DNA of 64,000 bases, from the NCBI GenBank assembly GCA_963575745.1, contig CAUYUJ010021680.1, positions 27,501 through 91,500 on the forward strand, read 5' to 3'. Position numbers and translations under genes: made by a program. This stretch comes from Prorocentrum cordatum (lineage: Eukaryota; Sar; Dinophyceae; Prorocentrales; Prorocentraceae). The stretch's first letter is position 1, and the number at the start of each line of letters is the position of its first letter. Below the pieces are notes generated by a model, which was not told the origin of the DNA, made no database searches, and saw only the letters and a list, made by a program, of their open reading frames with translations. Shown in pieces: positions 52,641 through 61,874 of the stretch.

Positions 52641-54294
52641 TACACATCTCGGCAATGCCATTGAGAAGCGAATGTGCAGCTGCTAGCTCAGCCTGTGTGA
52701 TCGTGCAGTGGCTAGGGATCATGAAACCTCTGCGGCCAACTCCAGGGTGCCATCCGCCCTGCACAAGTCCAGGGGGAAGCTGGTGAGGAGGAAGAGAGGG
52801 AACAAGATAAGCATCCATAACCCAGCCACACGAAGTGCCACGTTCACACCGCCCACCGTCAAAAGCTCCTCTAAGTGCACGAACAATATAATGACCCGAT
52901 CTAATATGATAAAGAATGTTACGATTCCAACGAACATCAGAAGTTACTTTACCCTCACGTGCAAGATGTGTCTCATGGTCCGCCTCATCGTTGCCCTCCC
53001 TATACACCCATTTCCACATATCCCTTCCCACTTCAGCCGTGACAAGATGATGGTCCTCACTCATTCTGTGAAGGCGGTTCTGCATACCCTTGATCGTGCG
53101 GCGATATACTTCATTGTGACAGCGATATCGTCCATTAAGCCAGCGCACAACACACTGGCTATCCCCACGGAGCTCCAAGCCATATCCACCCCCTTCCCCA
53201 CGCCAAGTGGTTTCATCATCATTTATCGCGGCCAGTCGTTTCGCCACCCGTTCATTTTCCCGTCGTTGCTGCTCCTCTGACTTCTCCTCCCCCTCCTCCT
53301 CCTGCTTGAACTCACCCGTGAAGGGATCCCGAAGAAGGCAGAACTCGAGAAGATCATCCAAGTCCAGGGCGGCCAGGGTACCCACCAGGAAAGAACGCCA
53401 GCCAGTTTCATTCCAGACCATCGTGCGATCCCAATGAACCCCGTGCGTGTGCTCGAAGACCTCGAACCAAGGCCTAAGTCCCGTCAAGACTCGATGACGA
53501 CAGGCTCTAGTAAACCTTCGGCCCCCAGGGAGAGCTCTAACATGTACGTCACGCTGCTCAGTCCACTCCCCCGACGCGTGCATCATCGTCAAGGCGCTCT
53601 GCATACTGGCAGTGGGCAATCCTCCTTCCTCCTCCCGTGCATAGGTATGGCGTACCCGCTTACGAACAGGCTCATGTACATGTTGTGAATCATGATGCTC
53701 ATGTGCCGTGTTCTCCGATATACGTCTGCGAACTGACCTATTTTCCAAGGAAGATGCGCTCTGTGCCTTTCTCCTACACGAACTGTTGAGCTGTCTGGCA
53801 TTCGGGGTAGGCGAGGGAACCGATAACTCCAAGGAACGCTGCGAACCACCAAAAATATCAGGATCTCGTGGCTCATGATAAAGAATGCCCTGACTGAGTG
53901 CGTCCTCATCCACCCGACTATGCTCCTCATGGATCGTGCTCACAACATGTTTGGCGAAGAGCCACTGGCGATGAAGGGCGAGCTGGACCATCGAAGGCTT
54001 ACGGGCCCACTTCAATAAGCGACGACCACCTTTAATCCTCCTGCCCCAGTACTCTCCCCAGGACTCCGTGATCTTCTTTTTGAGACGTCTCATGGTGGAC
54101 AAGAAGTTGCCTTCAGCTGCATGTATCTGTTGGAGACTACTCGAATCCAGAGTCGTACCCTCCAAACCGTACAGAAAGCAACTTCTGACCCTGCTATCAT
54201 AACGCTGAAACTTACAACGAAGCGGAACCACGGGCGACGAGTAAAAAGAAATCTCACTCATAAAGACCCGCCGTGCCTTCTCCAGTCGGTGCTT
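52618..54294 (-). pseudogene. unit D ORF2, 3' part: RT C-terminus and permuted RNase H
   Basis: It continues the RT after a one-base deletion near 54,292-54,296; in this phase the sequence reads HRLEKARRVFMSEISFYSSP, which fits the expected RT thumb. Numbering from the ATG at 54,259-54,261: thumb/connection to about residue 300, an acidic linker (315-335), then RNase H-like parts. GDSQCVVRWLNG (D367) and YREGNDEADHETHLA (D428) come first, and AFDGGRCERGTSCGW (D468) and TITQAELAAAHSLL (E525) come after. In ordinary RNase H the D468/E525 part precedes the D367/D428 part, so the domain appears circularly permuted. The stop at 52,618 lies inside the palindrome-bearing 3' UTR. The frame itself is otherwise intact. 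Confidence 0.85.
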
Positions 54295-56885
54295 AATGTC
54301 TCATGATCCTGAAATCGTACGTCCAATAGCGTGCCAAGAACCTCCATCCTCTCCACCTGCCTCACTATCATCTCCTCCGAAGGGCCTGCGGCGCTCTGGG
54401 AAGCCCCACGAGAACGCTTCCTACCCATCTCAGCAGGCAGGAGCCCCGGCACAGGCAGGCGGATATCCTGCAATGGACCTTGGACGCCACAAGCCAAGAA
54501 CTCCATCGAAGATGCTTTCCAGTTGAAACCGAAGCGATGGAGGACCCCAGTCAAGTCCTCGAGCATATGGGTCAATTCTCGTCTGGAAGCTGCTGCCAGC
54601 AAAATATTGTCTGCCCACAACCAGTGGTTGACCAAAAGATTGGATGCCTCATCAGTGAGCCTGACGCCGTATCCAGACTGCCTCCAACCTGCCGTCACTG
54701 GTGCAAGCATACGAAGTGTCTGGGCAACAAATAGCAAAGGCGCCTCCAAGGAACCTGTACGTATGCAAGTATCCCACGAGATGGTCGTAGAACACTGTTG
54801 GAAGCTGATCTCTGCCGTATTACAAGCATAACTCTCAAAGACAGCATACACAAGGGCAGGATGGACATGATGGAATAAAAGCGCCTCTGCTGCACATCTC
54901 ACCGTGAAATTATCAAACGCCTTTTCAATATCAGCACTTGCAAGATAAAGACTCTCCTCCTTCCCCCACACAACGCCGTGTTGAGCAAGACGTTTGAGGG
55001 GGGCCGTGACCTCATAACATTTGTGCCCCGCGATAAAGCCATATAAGTTGCAACCTGGCGGTGCAGCCTGCCGAACGCGGTGCTCTAGAAGTACACATAG
55101 ACAACTGCTATACCACTTACCAAAATGAGAAAGAAGTGAAAGGGCCCGCGTTTCTTCAAAATCACGAGCCTTGGGATTCTTAGGCATCAAGCATACCAAG
55201 ATCTCTCTCCAGGACTTCGGTGAAACATGTTTCTGATCATACAGCAAACGGAATAAGGTAAGTATGTGTCGGAGGGCTTCCCATGGCAATGCTTTGAGCA
55301 CCGATGACGTCACCCCGTCTGCACCTGTTGCCCGTCCTTCCCTGAGTCTAGACCGTGCCTCCAGCAAGAGACCCATGTTGATCGGGTTGCGGTGGGGCTC
55401 TCCAGAGTCTCGCAGGGCCTTACACTGGTTCTTAAGCTCATCCACGCACGCGTTGGTGTCCTGTCGGTGGGGATCGCTAGAGTACCTCAGGAGCCCATGA
55501 CGCCGAAGGCCCTCAATCCACTTCTCCTGGTCACGCGTGAGGACCCCGTCCACATACATGTGCGTAATAACAGGCCTACGACGGACACCGTCACGAATAC
55601 GATAAAGCTCACATGCACGATCATGACGCTTACGTACTCGACGCCACCTCCTAGCTGTCCCCTTATACTCCTCCTGGACTCTCTCGTACTCCTCCTGTCC
55701 CACGTTAGCCCCACCACATCGTGCCATCCTCCACCTCTTCCTGACCTTAAAGAACTCCTCCTTTATCAGTAAATCCTCCTCCGAATATCTGGGATAGTCT
55801 GAAACAGGCTGACCACGAGAACGGGAGATATCCAAAGTCTCACTGGCACCCTCAAGTATACTCTGTGTCATGACCTCAAAACCTACGTCCGTGTGGATCT
55901 GATTCACGAGCTCGGGCTGGCAGATCGCTCTCTCCAAGCCGGCTGTTTGCTGGAGCTCGAACCCTGGCTGAAGCTTCCAGGTCTTGAGCTGAGGCCGGCG
56001 TCGATACCTCAACTGAGCATGCTGGGCGGGCATCTCGGCACACAAGAGCTTGTGATCGCTGAACGTCCTTTCCGTCGCCTCCGACCGTGGGACCTGGGAC
56101 GGCACAACCCAAGAACAAGTCACCTCTGGAGTCATCCAAGAAGCTGGGACCGCAAGATAATCATAGACGTGCTCGTATGTGCTCGAATTGTGTCTCCAAG
56201 TAGGCTGACGATTCCCAAAAGTGTTGGCTAGCTGCAACTTGAGGGCCCCCATGGTCTTCAGAAAGGCCCCCGAGTACATCTCCCTCATCCTGTTGGCTCT
56301 ACTTTCGTCACCTCCACTAGACCTCCCCCTCTTACGTATAGGCCCATTCACCGCCTCCCCCGTAACCTCCACCCCATTGATCCTGTGGTGCGGGAAAACC
56401 TCCACGTTGGCGTCAGCCGAGATAACAACCTCCTCAATGTGAAATCGCTTTTTGGCCGCAGAGACATGTGCAACAAGATCCGATAACACGTCCGTATAGA
56501 GCTTGAAACTAGCGAGAAACCCTTCAGGAGAACGGCGTGCTTCACCCTGTGCACCCCGCTCAGACTCCTTATGAGGGAGATAGACAGAAACGAAGATGAG
56601 CTTGCGAAAGATCGCAATGACCCAGCGACGACCACACACAACATCGATAAGCAGATGTCTCCATACACCTCGGCACAAGATGGCAGCCCGTCTCCCCACG
56701 TTCTCCCCTTCATCTGCCGAGCGATGTATATCCCAACCCGCATCTGCAAGATCCAAGTCGTGTAAGAACTGGCTCTCTTGGACCCCGACGATGGAAATCT
56801 TTAATTCGGCAATGTGATTCATGCACTCGGAGGTGTATCTTCCCAACCTCCGAACGTTCCAACCTCCAACAGAAGCTGGGCACCG
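54258..56885 (-). CDS. unit D ORF2, 5' part: APE endonuclease and reverse transcriptase
   Basis: The frame opens directly after the ORF1 stop (TGA at 56,886-56,888) with GGWNVRRLGRYTSECMNHIA, a typical APE start, and has no ATG before the MNHIA codon. Counting from L at 56,846: QE (E24), VYLP, SADANVE and FSDHKLL (D264, H265) are endonuclease motifs. Then a connecting region, GRATGADGVTSSVLKALP (505-520), SWREILVCLMPKNPKARDFE, SADIEKAFD (motif A, D639), TGSLEAPLLF (motif B) and LWADNILL (motif C, 743-750). Motif C has WADN where most RTs have YADD, so the second catalytic Asp is Asn. The frame ends prematurely at 54,258 after a one-base deletion. It acts with ORF1 in target-primed reverse transcription. 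Confidence 0.9.
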   Translation of the reverse strand, partial: RCPASVGGWNVRRLGRYTSECMNHIAELKISIVGVQESQFLHDLDLADAGWDIHRSADEGENVGRRAAILCRGVWRHLLIDVVCGRRWVIAIFRKLIFVSVYLPHKESERGAQGEARRSPEGFLASFKLYTDVLSDLVAHVSAAKKRFHIEEVVISADANVEVFPHHRINGVEVTGEAVNGPIRKRGRSSGGDESRANRMREMYSGAFLKTMGALKLQLANTFGNRQPTWRHNSSTYEHVYDYLAVPASWMTPEVTCSWVVPSQVPRSEATERTFSDHKLLCAEMPAQHAQLRYRRRPQLKTWKLQPGFELQQTAGLERAICQPELVNQIHTDVGFEVMTQSILEGASETLDISRSRGQPVSDYPRYSEEDLLIKEEFFKVRKRWRMARCGGANVGQEEYERVQEEYKGTARRWRRVRKRHDRACELYRIRDGVRRRPVITHMYVDGVLTRDQEKWIEGLRRHGLLRYSSDPHRQDTNACVDELKNQCKALRDSGEPHRNPINMGLLLEARSRLREGRATGADGVTSSVLKALPWEALRHILTLFRLLYDQKHVSPKSWREILVCLMPKNPKARDFEETRALSLLSHFGKWYSSCLCVLLEHRVRQAAPPGCNLYGFIAGHKCYEVTAPLKRLAQHGVVWGKEESLYLASADIEKAFDNFTVRCAAEALLFHHVHPALVYAVFESYACNTAEISFQQCSTTISWDTCIRTGSLEAPLLFVAQTLRMLAPVTAGWRQSGYGVRLTDEASNLLVNHWLWADNILLAAASRRELTHMLEDLTGVLHRFGFNWKASSMEFLACGVQGPLQDIRLPVPGLLPAEMGRKRSRGASQSAAGPSEEMIVRQVERMEVLGTLLDVRFQDHETLSTDWRRHGGSL

Positions 56886-56888
56886 TCA
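56886..56888 (-). promoter_or_regulatory. possible readthrough stop, TGA-CGG, between ORF1 and ORF2
   Basis: A single TGA separates ORF1 from the ORF2 frame, with no frame change (58,346 and 56,846 are in phase). TGA followed by CGG is one of the known leaky stop contexts in plant virus readthrough. It could equally be a point mutation of a fused frame. Confidence 0.45.
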
Positions 56889-58346
56889 CGAGCTGCTATT
56901 CACCTGCCTCTCCCAAGTCTTGCAGTCCAGATCTGAATCGATGTGCTGGACCCGCTCGGACACGAACTTCCATCCCACGGTATCCGTCCACGTACCTACA
57001 CACACTTTATCACTCTGACTATCCTTCTGCAGGTATGCCCAAGCCTTTGCAGGCCCTTCAGGCTCAAAAGTGATGAGAGCGGTGGCAACAGTCTTGAGCT
57101 TATGAAAGATCGCAGTCGCCTTGCGAGTCTCCCCCACTCGACGTCGGTCCTGTGGTGCAGGTTGGACAAACCAACCGAGGTGTCGATCTTTGTATGGTCC
57201 AAAACTGTTCTGACAACCGACCAGATCAGGGCACGAATTGGACCAGGCTGAGGCCCACTCGTTGCGTACTTCCCAGACCGTCTCTTTCGAAGTCCCTGGC
57301 ATGAAGTATATGCGAAACTTGGTCACACCAAATCGATTGGAAGCGATATCCCCGTCCGTCCTACCCCTGTCGAAGATCTTAGTAACGTCACTCTCCCGTG
57401 CTTGCGATAGTGTGTACAACTTACCTATCATGTTCCTAACCGTGGTGACCTGGATCTTGGCCTTATCTCGAGTTTCAACCTTTCGGGGGTCCTCTTGCGC
57501 GAAGCCGCTCACCTGGATCCAAGTCGGAACATGTGGTACACAGGGCCTCTGGAAGTCAGCAGTACGAGAATCACGAGTAGACGCACCTCCCAGAGATGCT
57601 GAATCTGCCCAGGGATCCCTAGAGTTCATCTGAGACTGAAGTGCTTTGATCTCTTTCGCCTGGGCCTCCTGAGCTGAACGAATCTCCTGCACCGACGAAG
57701 CAATAGGGGCAACCTGCTCTGATACCCTCGTTTGAATCTGCTCTTTGATGTCAACAGAGTTCTGCATAAGCATCCTCTGCATATCTTCACGCATGGCATC
57801 GAACTGTGCACGGAGCATAGTGGCCAGATCTCCAGCTTCACCTCCTCCTCCTCCACTACTACCACTTCCATTCCCACTACCTGCCCCTCCTCCACCACCC
57901 TCGGCATCACCAAGAAGACGTCTATCTTCCAGGAGCTTCCTCTGTCGCTTCTCTCCGTTGCCCTCAGTTCCCATATCATCATCAGAAGTCGGAACCATCT
58001 TTCTCTTAAGATCACACTGCCCACAACTGGAAGTAGAATACCGATAAGCTCGACAAGTAGGGCACCTACTAGCCTCCAGATCACGATAGTGTTCGTCCTC
58101 GAGTTCTTCAAGAAACTTATCCCAACCCCGTGAAGGTGAATGTCGGTACGTGATGAGATCTGCTGCAACAAAAACGGTCAAAGTGTCCTTCTCAACTGCC
58201 AGAGCAAAACTGGTAAGTGCTGGGCTCCCAAGAGTATCACAAGCAAACAGCAAAGATACAAGTGCAACAGGTAGCGGCCTTGCGCCTCCAGCGGCACGTG
58301 TGGGCTCACCCACTAACACAAGCAGAGAACAAATGCAGCGACCCAT
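56886..58346 (-). CDS. unit D ORF1 protein (zinc ribbon, coiled coil)
   Basis: First ATG at 58,344-58,346, about 486 residues; the frame is open further up but without ATG, and the upstream part belongs to the 5' UTR and hairpin. After a hydrophobic N-terminus comes CPTCRAYRYSTSSCGQC (C-x2-C-x9-C-x2-C, a likely zinc ribbon), a Gly/Ser linker, and a heptad-rich stretch (LATMLRAQFDAMREDMQRML to EIKALQSQM) fit for a coiled coil, as in LINE ORF1 proteins that trimerise and bind RNA. The C-terminal 230 residues (TWIQVSGFAQEDPRK, FGVTKFRIYFMPGTSKETVW, WFVQPAPQDRRRVGE) may be RNA-binding but I cannot name the fold. The TGA at 56,886-56,888 is followed by CGG and then by ORF2 in the same frame. Confidence 0.8.
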   Translation of the reverse strand: MGRCICSLLVLVGEPTRAAGGARPLPVALVSLLFACDTLGSPALTSFALAVEKDTLTVFVAADLITYRHSPSRGWDKFLEELEDEHYRDLEASRCPTCRAYRYSTSSCGQCDLKRKMVPTSDDDMGTEGNGEKRQRKLLEDRRLLGDAEGGGGGAGSGNGSGSSGGGGGEAGDLATMLRAQFDAMREDMQRMLMQNSVDIKEQIQTRVSEQVAPIASSVQEIRSAQEAQAKEIKALQSQMNSRDPWADSASLGGASTRDSRTADFQRPCVPHVPTWIQVSGFAQEDPRKVETRDKAKIQVTTVRNMIGKLYTLSQARESDVTKIFDRGRTDGDIASNRFGVTKFRIYFMPGTSKETVWEVRNEWASAWSNSCPDLVGCQNSFGPYKDRHLGWFVQPAPQDRRRVGETRKATAIFHKLKTVATALITFEPEGPAKAWAYLQKDSQSDKVCVGTWTDTVGWKFVSERVQHIDSDLDCKTWERQVNSSS

Positions 58347-58510
58347 GCGCAGCACGTCCAGGAGGTTGCAGCCGACGAAGTACACGAACTTATGGGCCAG
58401 CGCGCACCCACGCGCGCCCACGGCCGCCCAGGGGGCAGCCTGAGGAGACAGGCTTGAGGAGACCCCCGACGGGCCAGGCCACCGCTGAGATCCCCGAGGA
58501 GGGACAGCAG

Positions 58511-58545
58511 CAACCTGGTCACCGCCGGGAACCTCGTAGAGCTCT
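58511..58545 (+). repeat. hairpin site 8, right half
   Basis: CAACCTGGTCACCGCCGGGA then ACCTCGTAGAGCTC. TCACCGCCGG is the exact complement of CCGGCGGTGA at 50,492, 8 kb away. Confidence 0.95.
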
Positions 58546-58560
58546 TTCCACGGACTGGGA

Positions 58561-58594
58561 GCCGGCGGTAAACCGTCAACCTTGGCTACCGCCG
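58561..58594 (+). repeat. hairpin site 9, intact
   Basis: GCCGGCGGTAAACCGTCAAC and CTTGGCTACCGCCGGG, with the GCAATCTCGCATTGCGCG flank. It shows the uninterrupted form of site 1. Confidence 0.9.
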
Positions 58595-58821
58595 GGACCT
58601 CGTAGAGCTTCCTCGTGAAATGCGGGCGCGGCAATCTCGCATTGCGCGCGAGGGCGCGGTCTCATGGAGGAGGACGTGGAGGAGGAGGAGGAGCGAGGGA
58701 AAAGCACCTCTGGAAAGAAATCGTAGACCTTCCAGACCGAGTTCAGGCGTCTGGACACTTCATCACCATCTATATATATATATAGAAATAAGAAGAGGAG
58801 GGAGAGATAAAAAAAAAGAAT

Positions 58822-59374
<553 letters not shown>

Positions 59375-59375
<1 letters not shown>

Positions 59376-59668
59376 GGCAGAAATATCTACCCGATCGACC
59401 TGAGATTAAGATGGCGAGCGGGAATAAGATCGAATATCATGAGAAAAATACTAGAGCTCAAGCGAATGGTCGAGTTGGGAGAACAAAATTTTCAACCGAC
59501 CAAAAGTCATCAAAAGGTCCGTCGAGATTTTTCTTCCCAACTAGCTCTCTGGCCCCCCGGAATTACTCAGAAGCTTCCAGCAACCAGCTCAGGGAAGCTC
59601 TACGAGTTACTAGAGCTCTAACGAATGGTTGAATCTCGAGAACAAAATTTTCAATCGACCATTTGGCA
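59375..59668 (+). repeat. satellite-domain linker, copy 5
   Basis: TACCCGATCGACCTGAGATT to TTCTTCCCAACTAGCTCTCT, then GGAAGCTCTACGAGTTACTA, with part of the linker repeated (AACAAAATTTTCAA twice). Confidence 0.85.
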
Positions 59669-59990
59669 GCGTCCAAAACCCGGAGAGCAAAGAGAACACA
59701 CTCCGGAAAGCTTTCCTGGCGAGCCCTCAAACGCTCTCGTGAAGCGCTTCTGGAGCTCTGGGGAGCTCCCCTGCAGCGCTTCTGAAGCGCTGCCAGGAAC
59801 GCTTCCACGCGTGCCTGCACGCGTGCAGGCACGCGTGGACGCGTGCCGGAAACGCTCCCGGACCCGCTGCGACCCCGGGCGAGGCGCTGCGAGGACCCTG
59901 GACCGCCGTGGAGGAGCTGCTGGCTGGACCACCACCGTCCGGCTTCTAATCTTAAACCCTCTAGCTCTCAAAGAGCTCTCCGGGAAAAAG
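59668..59990. repeat. ~325-bp dispersed repeat, copy 1, with 36-bp palindrome
   Basis: Shared with 61,229-61,557. It begins AGCGTCCAAAACCCGGAGAG and ends near CTAGCTCTCAAAGAGCTCTC. Inside lies a perfect palindrome (59,803-59,838) with arm TCCACGCGTGCCTGCACG. Confidence 0.9.
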
Positions 59991-60099
59991 TCATCAAAAG
60001 GCTCGTCGAGATTTTTCTTGCCAACTAGCTCTCCAACGCCCCGGAATTACTCTTAAGCCTCCAGCAACTAGCTCAGGGAAGCTCTACGAGTTACTGGGC

Positions 60100-60134
60100 G
60101 CCGGCGGTAAACCGTCAACGTTTCTTACCGCCGG
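60100..60134 (+). repeat. hairpin site 10, intact with outer arms
   Basis: Inner arms CCGGCGGTAA and TTACCGCCGG; outer arms GGAAGCTCTACGAG (60,077-60,090) and CTCGTAGAGCTTCC (60,139-60,152), both perfect. The loop has GTTTC instead of TTGG, so it may no longer be a target. Confidence 0.95.
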
Positions 60135-60159
60135 GGGACTCGTAGAGCTTCCTGACCAT

Positions 60160-60885
60160 ATATAATGTCGACAAATAGTTGTTCAGCCCAAGCGATTTTA
60201 AACCTCTCGATGCAACAGCCGAACGCCCCTCATGCTTCTGGATCGTTTTCTGTGCGCACGAGCTCTGTAGCTCTCCTGCAGCCCGAGTTACGTGCGGAAA
60301 TCGACAGCACCTCTCAAGATGACTCGAACAATATGAATAATTTCGCGAATCTACCTCGAGAATCAGACCGAGTTCTGAATGTGACAGGCGCACGCGCCTG
60401 ATGTCTCCAAATCGATTCCTATGATTAGCAGCCCTGTAGCCCCCCCTACAGTCCGAGTTAAGTGCAGAAAACCGACAGCATCTCTCAAGATAACTCGAAC
60501 GATACGAATAGTTTCGCGTACCTCGCTCGGGCAGCAGACCGAGTTTCGAGCTCCGGATTCGACAGGCGGACGCGCCTGATGTCTCCAAATCGATGCCTGT
60601 GAATACCAGCCCTGTAGCCCGCCTACAGCCCGAGTTGAGTACAGAAAACTGACAGCACCTCTCAAGATGACTCGAACAATACGAACAGTTTCGCGAACCT
60701 AGCTCGGGTAGCAGACCGAGTTGAGAGCTCTGGATTCAACAGACGAACGCGCATGATGATTCCAAATCGGTTTCTGTAAGTACCAGCTCTGTAGCTGTCC
60801 TAGAGCTCGAGTTAAGTACAGAGAACCGACGACGCGTGTCAAGATGACCCCAAACGGCCGATCCCGCCCGTGCGCTTTTTGACCG
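60160..60885 (+). repeat. ~175-bp satellite, block 6 (variant)
   Basis: Four units with CGAATAGTTTCGCG and CAGCCCGAGTT landmarks, of the same variant as block 5. Confidence 0.9.
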
Positions 60886-61085
60886 TAAAAGGTACCCGAT
60901 CGAGCAGAGATCAAGACGGCGAGCGGGAATAAGATCGAATATCACGGGAAAAGATACTAGAGCTCCAACGAATGGTTGAATTTCGAGAACAAAATTTTCA
61001 ACCGACCAAAAGTCACCAAAAGGTCCGTCGAGATTTTTCTTGCCAACTAGCTCTCCAGCGCGCCGGAATTACTCTTAAGCTTCCA
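60834..61085 (+). repeat. linker copy 6, left arm of a ~245-bp inverted repeat
   Basis: CGCGTGTCAAGATGACC to GCGCCGGAATTACTCTTAAG. The reverse complement occupies 61,632-61,872, with about 10 percent differences by eye. Confidence 0.85.
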
Positions 61086-61215
61086 GCAACTAGCTACGGG
61101 AAGCTCTACGAGTTATTACTCTTAAGCTTCCAGCAACTAGCCAAGGGAAGCTCTACGAGTTATTACTCTTAAGCTTCCAGCAACTAGCCAAGGGAAGCTC
61201 TACGAGTTACTGGTC
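61065..61215 (+). repeat. ~45-bp tandem triplication
   Basis: TTACTCTTAAGCTTCCAGCA followed by ACTAGC and GGGAAGCTCTACGAG, three times in a row. It duplicates the left outer arm of the hairpin without the inner part. Confidence 0.9.
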
Positions 61216-61228
61216 AGAGTGCTCAGAA

Positions 61229-61557
61229 TCGAAGGGTAGCGTCCAAAACCCGGAGAGCAAACAGAAGACACACTGGAAAGCTTTCCTGGCGAGCCCCCGG
61301 ACGCTCTCGTGAAGCGCTTCTGGGGCTCTGGGGGGCTCCCCTGCAGCGCTTCTGAGGTGCTGCCAGGAACTCTTCCACGCGTGCGTGCGCGCGTGCAGGC
61401 ACGCGTGGACGCTTGCCGGAGGCTCTCCCGGACCCGCTGCCGGGACGGGCGAGGCGCTGCGAGGATCCTGGACCGGCGAAGATGGGCTGCTGGCGGGCAC
61501 CACCACCGTCCGGCTTCTAATCTGAAACCCTCTAGCTCTCAGAGAGCTCTCTGGGAA
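61229..61557. repeat. ~325-bp dispersed repeat, copy 2
   Basis: Matches 59,668-59,990. Its palindrome (61,373-61,408) has two mismatches compared with the perfect one. Confidence 0.9.
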
Positions 61558-61631
61558 TAAAATAAAGATTTTTCTGAAATCTTCATTTTCGATGTTTTCG
61601 AGCTCCCTGCGCCCGAACTCCTCTTAGCTCA

Positions 61632-61872
61632 TCTTAAGAGTAATTCCGGGGCGCTGGAGTGCTAGTTGGCAAGAAAAATCTCGACGAACCCTTTGGTGAC
61701 TTGGTTGAAAATTTTGTTCTCAAAATTCAACCATTCGTTAGCTCTAGTTTTTTTCCCGTGATATTCAATCTTATTTCCGCTCGCTGTCTTGATCTCAGCT
61801 CGATCGGGTACCTTTTTATTGCCAAAAAGCACACGGGCGGGATCGGCTGTTTCGAGTCATCTTGATACGCGT
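61632..61872 (-). repeat. linker copy 7, right arm of inverted repeat
   Basis: Inverse of 60,834-61,085 (TAGTTGGCAAGAAAAATCTC to TTGATACGCG). From here to about 62,690 the satellite domain runs in the reverse direction. Confidence 0.85.
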
Positions 61873-61874
61873 TT

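Larger units (their letters stand above)
52384..58510 (-). mobile_element. unit D: ~6.1-kb site-specific APE-type LINE
   Basis: Bounded by CAACCTGGT at 52,375-52,383 and 58,511-58,519. On the minus strand the order is 5' UTR, ORF1 (zinc ribbon, Gly-rich linker, coiled coil), an in-frame TGA, ORF2 with APE endonuclease and RT, a one-base deletion, then the rest of ORF2 with RNase H, and a 3' UTR with short palindromes. Together with the split hairpin this gives a complete element with both ends defined. Known site-specific APE LINEs (R1, TRAS/SART, Tx1 types) target rDNA, telomeres or other repeats; a hairpin satellite target would be another case. The copy is probably inactive because of the frameshift. 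Confidence 0.9.

Noticed and set aside
54258-54261. ATGA stop-start overlap as translational reinitiation signal in the LINE
   Set aside because: RT sequence continues upstream of the ATG in the second frame, so a one-base deletion explains the split better.
58347-58634. Extending ORF1 of the LINE upstream to 58,634
   Set aside because: This part has no ATG, and from 58,511 on it lies outside the element, in the hairpin and its flank. The same translated hairpin words (KLYEFPAV-like) recur wherever the hairpin occurs.
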